Source of the DNA: Spectribacter hydrogenoxidans
Lineage (GTDB): Bacteria; Pseudomonadota; Gammaproteobacteria; Nevskiales; Salinisphaeraceae
Direction: 5' to 3'
Length of the DNA stretch: 64,000 bases
Assembly: GCF_031846275.1 (NCBI RefSeq)
Contig: NZ_JAVRIB010000011.1
Location: 1 to 64,000, forward strand
This document shows positions 60,245-64,000 of the stretch, piece by piece. Both the position numbers and the translations under genes were made by a program. Within the stretch, counting starts at the first letter, position 1. Every line of letters begins with the position of its first letter. Below the pieces are notes generated by a model, which did not search any database, had not been told where the DNA came from, and saw only the letters and a list, made by a program, of their open reading frames with translations.

Positions 60245-60751
60245 ATGGCAGGGCTGCGGCCGGCCGCCGTGCTGGTCCCGGTGATTGAGCGTCCCGACGG
60301 CCCGCGGGTGATTCTCACCCAGCGCACCGACGAACTGCGTCACCACCCCGGCCAGATCAGCCTGCCGGGCGGTCGGGCTGAGGCGACCGACACCGATGCG
60401 GTAGCCACCGCGCTGCGCGAGACCAGAGAGGAGATTGGCGTCTGCGCGACACAGGTGGAGGTAATCGGCTTTCTGGATGATTACCCCACGACCACGGGTT
60501 TTCGGGTGACGCCGGTGGTGGGGTGTCTGCCCGAGAATTGTCGCTACCAGGCCGATGGCCGGGAAGTGGCAGAGATCTTCGAGGTGCCGCTCGCGCGATT
60601 GCTGGATGCCGGCAATTACGACCGGCGCTGGTTCGATCGCGACGGCCTGCGTCTGCCCTACTACGCGCTGACCCACGAACACCGCTTCATCTGGGGCGTG
60701 ACCGCGGGCATCCTGCATCACATGGCCCAGCGATTGTCGCCCGTGACCTGA
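60245..60751 (+). CDS. CoA pyrophosphatase-like Nudix hydrolase
   Basis: The 168-aa product from ATG 60245 has the Nudix box G-x5-E-x7-REUxEExGU as GGRAEATDTDAVATALRETREEIGV, preceded by the UPF0035 signature RHHPGQISLPGG of NudL-type CoA pyrophosphatases, which cleave CoA and oxidised CoA. In-frame sequence upstream to about 60113 also looks coding (HPLIERLAAALRSTHLAAPRALVDLGLPS), as expected for the NudL N-terminus, but it contains no ATG, GTG or TTG back to a stop at 60047. The true start may be a rare codon, or the sequence contains an error. Confidence 0.85.
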   Translation: MAGLRPAAVLVPVIERPDGPRVILTQRTDELRHHPGQISLPGGRAEATDTDAVATALRETREEIGVCATQVEVIGFLDDYPTTTGFRVTPVVGCLPENCRYQADGREVAEIFEVPLARLLDAGNYDRRWFDRDGLRLPYYALTHEHRFIWGVTAGILHHMAQRLSPVT

Positions 60752-60891
60752 CGCAGTGCGGAAGGACCGAGTCTCCAGCCACAAGTTCATGGTTTCAATG
60801 GCTTAGGCATCGAGGCCCGTCGCCCTCGTGAATGTTTCCGGCTAGACTGTCGGCACCGGCGCGACACACGCATCGCGCAGCCAACCGTGGA

Positions 60892-60905
60892 CCGGGTTAA
60901 CCCGG
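60892..60905. promoter_or_regulatory. Perfect 14-bp palindrome upstream of degV
   Basis: CCGGGTTAACCCGG is a perfect palindrome 18 bp before the DegV start, between the Nudix gene and degV. It is a candidate operator, or a short stem near the ribosome site GGGGGGAGG (60915-60923). I do not recognise a known regulator for it. Confidence 0.5.
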
Positions 60906-60923
60906 CGTGCGAAAGGGGGGAGG

Positions 60924-61865
60924 ATGCGAATCGGACTGGTCGTGGACTCGGGCTGTGATCTGCCCCGGTCGTTCATCGACGAACACAACATCCTGGTTCT
61001 GCCGATCTCGATCCGGATCGGCGACGAATTGTTTGTGGATGAGCGGGATCCGGATCGGACCACGGAGTTCTACCGCCGGCAGGCCCTGGACAAGAGCCAC
61101 GATGCCGAGACCGTGCCCTTCTCCATGGAACAGATCCGCGATCTGTTCCTGAACAGGGTCGTCACCAACTACGACTACGCGCTGGTGCAGACCATCGCCC
61201 AGAGCCGCAGCCCCATCTTCCAGAATGCCACCGATGCCTCGCATGCGATTCTTCGGGCCTACAAGCCGGTGCGCAAGGCCGCGGGGGTGGAAGGACCGTT
61301 CGCGCTACGGGTGATCGACAGTCAGTCCCTGTTCGCCGGGCAGGCGGCGCTGGCGGCGGAGACGGTTCGGCTGATCGAGTCCGGCGTCAAGGTCAACGAA
61401 CTGCGCCAGCGGGTGGAAGAGCTGGCGACCAAGGCGCATGGTTTCGGCACTTTTCCCGATCTCTACTACGTGCGCGAGCGGGCACGCAAGAAGGGGGACA
61501 AGAGCATCAGCTGGCTGGGCGCTTTCATGGGCTCGGCGCTGGACATCAAGCCGATTCTCTGCGGTCGCCACGACCAGACCTTCCCGGTGGCCAAGGTCAG
61601 GCATTTCGACGCGGCGGTGGAACGCATCTTCGATTACACCGTCAAGCGCATTGAGCGCGGCCTGCTGGCGCCCACGGTGTGCGTGAGCTATGCGGGGGAT
61701 GCCGAGGCAATCAAGCAGATGCCCGGTTACGACCGCTTCGTGCAGGCTGCCCGGGCGCATGACGTGCAGGTGATGACCTCGATGATGGCCACCACCGGCG
61801 GCGTCAACCTCGGTCCGGGTGCCCTGGTGGTCGGATTCCTGGCCGAGCCGGAGGAATTCGAGTAA
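60924..61865 (+). CDS. DegV family fatty-acid-binding protein
   Basis: The 313-aa product begins MRIGLVVDSGCDLPRSFIDEHNI, typical of DegV (EDD) proteins, which bind fatty acids and in Firmicutes feed them to the FakA kinase as FakB. The two-domain fold is complete: a VVDSGCDLP start and a segment with SWLGAFMGSALDIKPILCG, plus GGVNLGPGALVVGF at the end. No FakA kinase gene is nearby. A strong GGGGGGAGG site precedes the ATG. The fatty-acid role is known in Gram-positives and inferred here. Confidence 0.88.
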   Translation: MRIGLVVDSGCDLPRSFIDEHNILVLPISIRIGDELFVDERDPDRTTEFYRRQALDKSHDAETVPFSMEQIRDLFLNRVVTNYDYALVQTIAQSRSPIFQNATDASHAILRAYKPVRKAAGVEGPFALRVIDSQSLFAGQAALAAETVRLIESGVKVNELRQRVEELATKAHGFGTFPDLYYVRERARKKGDKSISWLGAFMGSALDIKPILCGRHDQTFPVAKVRHFDAAVERIFDYTVKRIERGLLAPTVCVSYAGDAEAIKQMPGYDRFVQAARAHDVQVMTSMMATTGGVNLGPGALVVGFLAEPEEFE

Positions 61866-61871
61866 CGACGA

Positions 61872-62639
61872 CTACGCCGGCCTGTGGCCCTTGCCGGCGG
61901 CTTCCATCAGCGGCTTGATCAGGTCCATCGGCAGCGGGAACACGATGGTGGAGTTGTGCTCCCCGGCGATGTCGACCAGCGTCTGCAGATAGCGCAGCTG
62001 GATCGCCTGCGGCTGCTCGGAGAGCGTACGCGCAGCCTCCTGCAGGTTCTGCGCCGCCTGCATTTCGCCTTCCGCGTGAATCACCTTGGCCCGCCGTGAG
62101 CGCTCCGCTTCGGCCTGGCGGGCAATCGCCCGGATCATGCTCTCGTCCAGATCTACATGCTTGATCTCGACGTTGGCCACCTTGATGCCCCAGGCGTCGG
62201 AGTGCTTGTCTAGGATCAACTGGATGTCGGCGTTGAGCTTGTCGCGCTCGGCGAGCATGTCGTCCAGATCGTGCTGGCCCAGCACCGATCGCAGCGTGGT
62301 CTGTGCCAGCTGGCTGACGGCGTCGTAGTAGTGCTCGACCTCGATGATGGCCTTGTTCGGGTCCACCACCCGGAAGTACACCACCGCGTTGACCTGCACC
62401 GACACGTTGTCGCGGGAGATCACGTCCTGGGTAGGCACGTCCATCACCACCACCCGCAGATCCACCTTGATCATCTTCTGGACGAAAGGGATCAGCAGGA
62501 TCAGGCCCGGGCCCTTCACCCCGGTATACCGGCCGAGCGTGAACACCACCCCGCGCTCGTACTCGGGCAGGATCTTGACCGCGCTGAACAGGATGAACAG
62601 GATCAGTGCGATGAGAATGATGCCGAAATTGAAGAACAT
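61872..62639 (-). CDS. Slipin (stomatin/prohibitin-family SPFH protein, YbbK/QmcA-like)
   Basis: The 255-aa product has an N-terminal hydrophobic anchor (about 4-24) followed by an SPFH domain (ILPEYERGVVFTLGRYTGVKGPGLILLIPF, DVISRDNVSVQVNAVVYFRV) and a C-terminal coiled-coil region (AERSRRAKVIHAEGEMQAAQNLQEA). Slipins scaffold membrane microdomains and pair with NfeD proteases. Here NfeD is the upstream gene on the same strand, 21 bp away, the standard slipin-NfeD operon. Confidence 0.92.
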   Translation of the reverse strand: MFFNFGIILIALILFILFSAVKILPEYERGVVFTLGRYTGVKGPGLILLIPFVQKMIKVDLRVVVMDVPTQDVISRDNVSVQVNAVVYFRVVDPNKAIIEVEHYYDAVSQLAQTTLRSVLGQHDLDDMLAERDKLNADIQLILDKHSDAWGIKVANVEIKHVDLDESMIRAIARQAEAERSRRAKVIHAEGEMQAAQNLQEAARTLSEQPQAIQLRYLQTLVDIAGEHNSTIVFPLPMDLIKPLMEAAGKGHRPA

Positions 62640-62660
62640 GGCGATGACTCCTGAAGTTAT

Positions 62661-64000
62661 TTAGGACGTCCGGTCCGAGTTGTCCGGGGTAACCGATACC
62701 ACCAGCCCGTCGACCCCGGTAACGGTTACCGTCTGACCCGTCCGGATCGGCGTGGTCGTGGTCGCCTGCCAGCTCTCCCCGTGCAGCAGGACCCAGCCGC
62801 GCTGGTCGAAGTCCTCGCTGGCCCGGGCGGTGGCCCCGATCAGGCCTTCGCGGCCGGTGACCACGCGCCCCCTATGGGAGCGGGCGAACAGGTAGACGAT
62901 CAGGAACATCAGCAGCGCCGCCGCCGTGGCGGTGGCGCCGATGATGGCCAGGGGGATTTCGTAACCGGGCACCCCGGTATCCATGAGCATGATCGAGCCC
63001 ACCACGAAACCGACGACGCCGCCCAGCCCCAGGATGCCGAAGCTCGGGGCGAAGGCTTCGGCCACCATCAGGGCGATGCCGAGTGCCAGCAGCGCCAGAC
63101 CGGCAAAATTCACCGGGAGGATCTGGAAGGCGAACAGGGCGACCAGCAGGCAGATGCCGCCCACGGTGCCCGGCACCAGTGCCCCGGGGTTGTAGCCTTC
63201 CAGGATCAGCCCGTAGATGCCGATCATCATCAGGATGTAGGCCACCGTCGGATTGGTGATGATCGCCAGCAGCCGGTCCCGCCAGTCGGGTTCGCGGTTG
63301 TCGATGGCGGCGTCGGCCGTGGCCAGGGTGACCGTGCCGGCGCTGGTGGTGACTTCCATACCGTCGATCTCAGCCAGCAGCCCCTGCCGGCTGGTCGCCA
63401 CCAGGTCGATCACGTTCTGCTCCAGCGCGGCGCTGGCAGTCAGACTGGTGCCCTCGCGTACCGCCTGTTCGGCCCAGTCCGCGTTGCGGCCGCGCTGTTC
63501 GGCCAGGCCGCGGAGATAGGCGACCGAATCGTTTATCACCTTGCGGCGCTTGGCGGTGTCGGAGTCGGCGGTGTCGGACTTTTCGCCGTCGGATGCCTTG
63601 TCGTCCGGTTCCTTGCCGCCACCGGGCAACGGACCGCCGCCACCCATCTGTACCGGCGTGGCGGCGCCGAGATTGGTCGCCGGGGCCATGGCCGCCACGT
63701 GACTGGCGTAGAGAATATAGGTACCGGCGCTGGCCGCGCGGGCGCCGCCCGGTGTGACGTAGCCGGCCACCGGCACCGGCGAGGCGAGGATGGCCTGCAC
63801 GATCTCGCGCATGGCCGTGTCCAGCCCGCCGGGCGTGTCGATGCTCAGAAGCACGAGCGGCGCGTTCTCGGCCGCGGCCTGCTCGAGGCCGCTGGCCACG
63901 TAGTTGCTGGTGGCTGGGCCGATTGGCCCGTCGATCCGCAGTTCGATGACCTGTGCCGAGACCGCCGACGGGGCCAGGCCGGCCAGGGCCAGCAGGCAGG
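62661..64000 (-). CDS. NfeD-type membrane-bound ClpP-class serine protease, 5' end outside window
   Basis: This is a long-form NfeD (NfeD1b). From the right edge the frame reads a signal-like ALAGLAPSAVSAQVIELRIDGPIG, so only the first few residues are missing. It then has a ClpP-like protease domain with VLLSIDTPGGLDTAMREIV and the catalytic serine in ASAGTYILYASHVAAMAP, four to five membrane spans (about nt 62880-63260), and a C-terminal OB-fold NfeD domain. Archaeal homologues cleave stomatin. The GTG at 63899 is an internal codon, not the start. Confidence 0.9.
   Translation of the reverse strand, partial: CLLALAGLAPSAVSAQVIELRIDGPIGPATSNYVASGLEQAAAENAPLVLLSIDTPGGLDTAMREIVQAILASPVPVAGYVTPGGARAASAGTYILYASHVAAMAPATNLGAATPVQMGGGGPLPGGGKEPDDKASDGEKSDTADSDTAKRRKVINDSVAYLRGLAEQRGRNADWAEQAVREGTSLTASAALEQNVIDLVATSRQGLLAEIDGMEVTTSAGTVTLATADAAIDNREPDWRDRLLAIITNPTVAYILMMIGIYGLILEGYNPGALVPGTVGGICLLVALFAFQILPVNFAGLALLALGIALMVAEAFAPSFGILGLGGVVGFVVGSIMLMDTGVPGYEIPLAIIGATATAAALLMFLIVYLFARSHRGRVVTGREGLIGATARASEDFDQRGWVLLHGESWQATTTTPIRTGQTVTVTGVDGLVVSVTPDNSDRTS

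Noticed and set aside
1..64000. Mobile elements, prophage, restriction or toxin-antitoxin defence systems, tRNA and rRNA genes
   Set aside because: I looked on both strands for transposase, integrase, toxin or nuclease motifs and for tRNA-like cloverleaves and found none that I could support.

Overview
The window is a compact, high-G+C stretch of bacterial chromosome made almost entirely of housekeeping genes. Gene content and order point to a gammaproteobacterium. The block LysR regulator-leuCDB-asd-fimV-truA-trpF-accD-folC-dedD-cvpA-purF-metZ matches the order I recall for Pseudomonas and relatives, here with trpBA inserted between trpF and accD. LpxH, Psd, a FadL-type porin, FimV and EF-P lysylation genes fit a Gram-negative cell with type IV pili. 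I cannot name the genus. No rRNA, tRNA, CRISPR array, prophage, insertion sequence or replication origin was recognised.

Layout. 1-3 kb: the tail of a lower-G+C VOC-fold gene, a FadL-family outer-membrane protein and HtpX. 3-8.6 kb: a FimX-like protein with degenerate GGDEF and EAL domains, overlapping epmB; divergent efp-epmA; convergent psd. 8.8-12.1 kb: prmB-aroC-MFS transporter. 12.1-31.8 kb: the leu/asd/fimV/trp/accD/folC/dedD/cvpA/purF/metZ block, ending in a ferritin-like DUF455 gene. 31.8-34.4 kb, minus strand: dusA-ppiA-lpxH and a 50-residue membrane protein. 34.5-41.9 kb: pyrD, a small hydrolase, and a tightly packed run of two uncharacterised small proteins, a membrane-anchored alpha/beta hydrolase, a KAS III enzyme and pepN. 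41.9-51.2 kb: a phosphate-starvation locus, phoB-phoR-porin-phoU-pstS-pstC-pstA-pstB-second phoU. 51.3-56.7 kb: PBP1b with an overlapping TPR lipoprotein, a YoaA helicase and TsaB. 56.9-64 kb: GDSL lipoprotein, gamma-carbonic-anhydrase-like protein, RsmJ, SCP2 protein, two small conserved proteins, a Nudix hydrolase, DegV, and slipin/NfeD running off the right edge.

How genes work together. EpmB, EpmA and EF-P form the beta-lysylation pathway that relieves ribosome stalling at polyproline. The leu genes make leucine, and asd feeds the Asp family including methionine, to which metZ contributes. PhoR/PhoB would switch on the porin and Pst transporter through four 11-bp-phased Pho-box sites, with two PhoU paralogs as likely brakes. 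FimV and the FimX-like protein both point to type IV pilus function.

Most notable signals: a SAM-II riboswitch, with its own promoter and a following intrinsic terminator, ahead of metZ; the paired PhoU genes and the triple Pho-box array; the FimX-like protein coupled to epmB; an LpoP-like lipoprotein coupled to PBP1b; an uncharacterised membrane cluster at 36.1-38.1 kb; and a Nudix gene whose N-terminal coding region has no standard start codon. I found no clearly new defence or mobile system.
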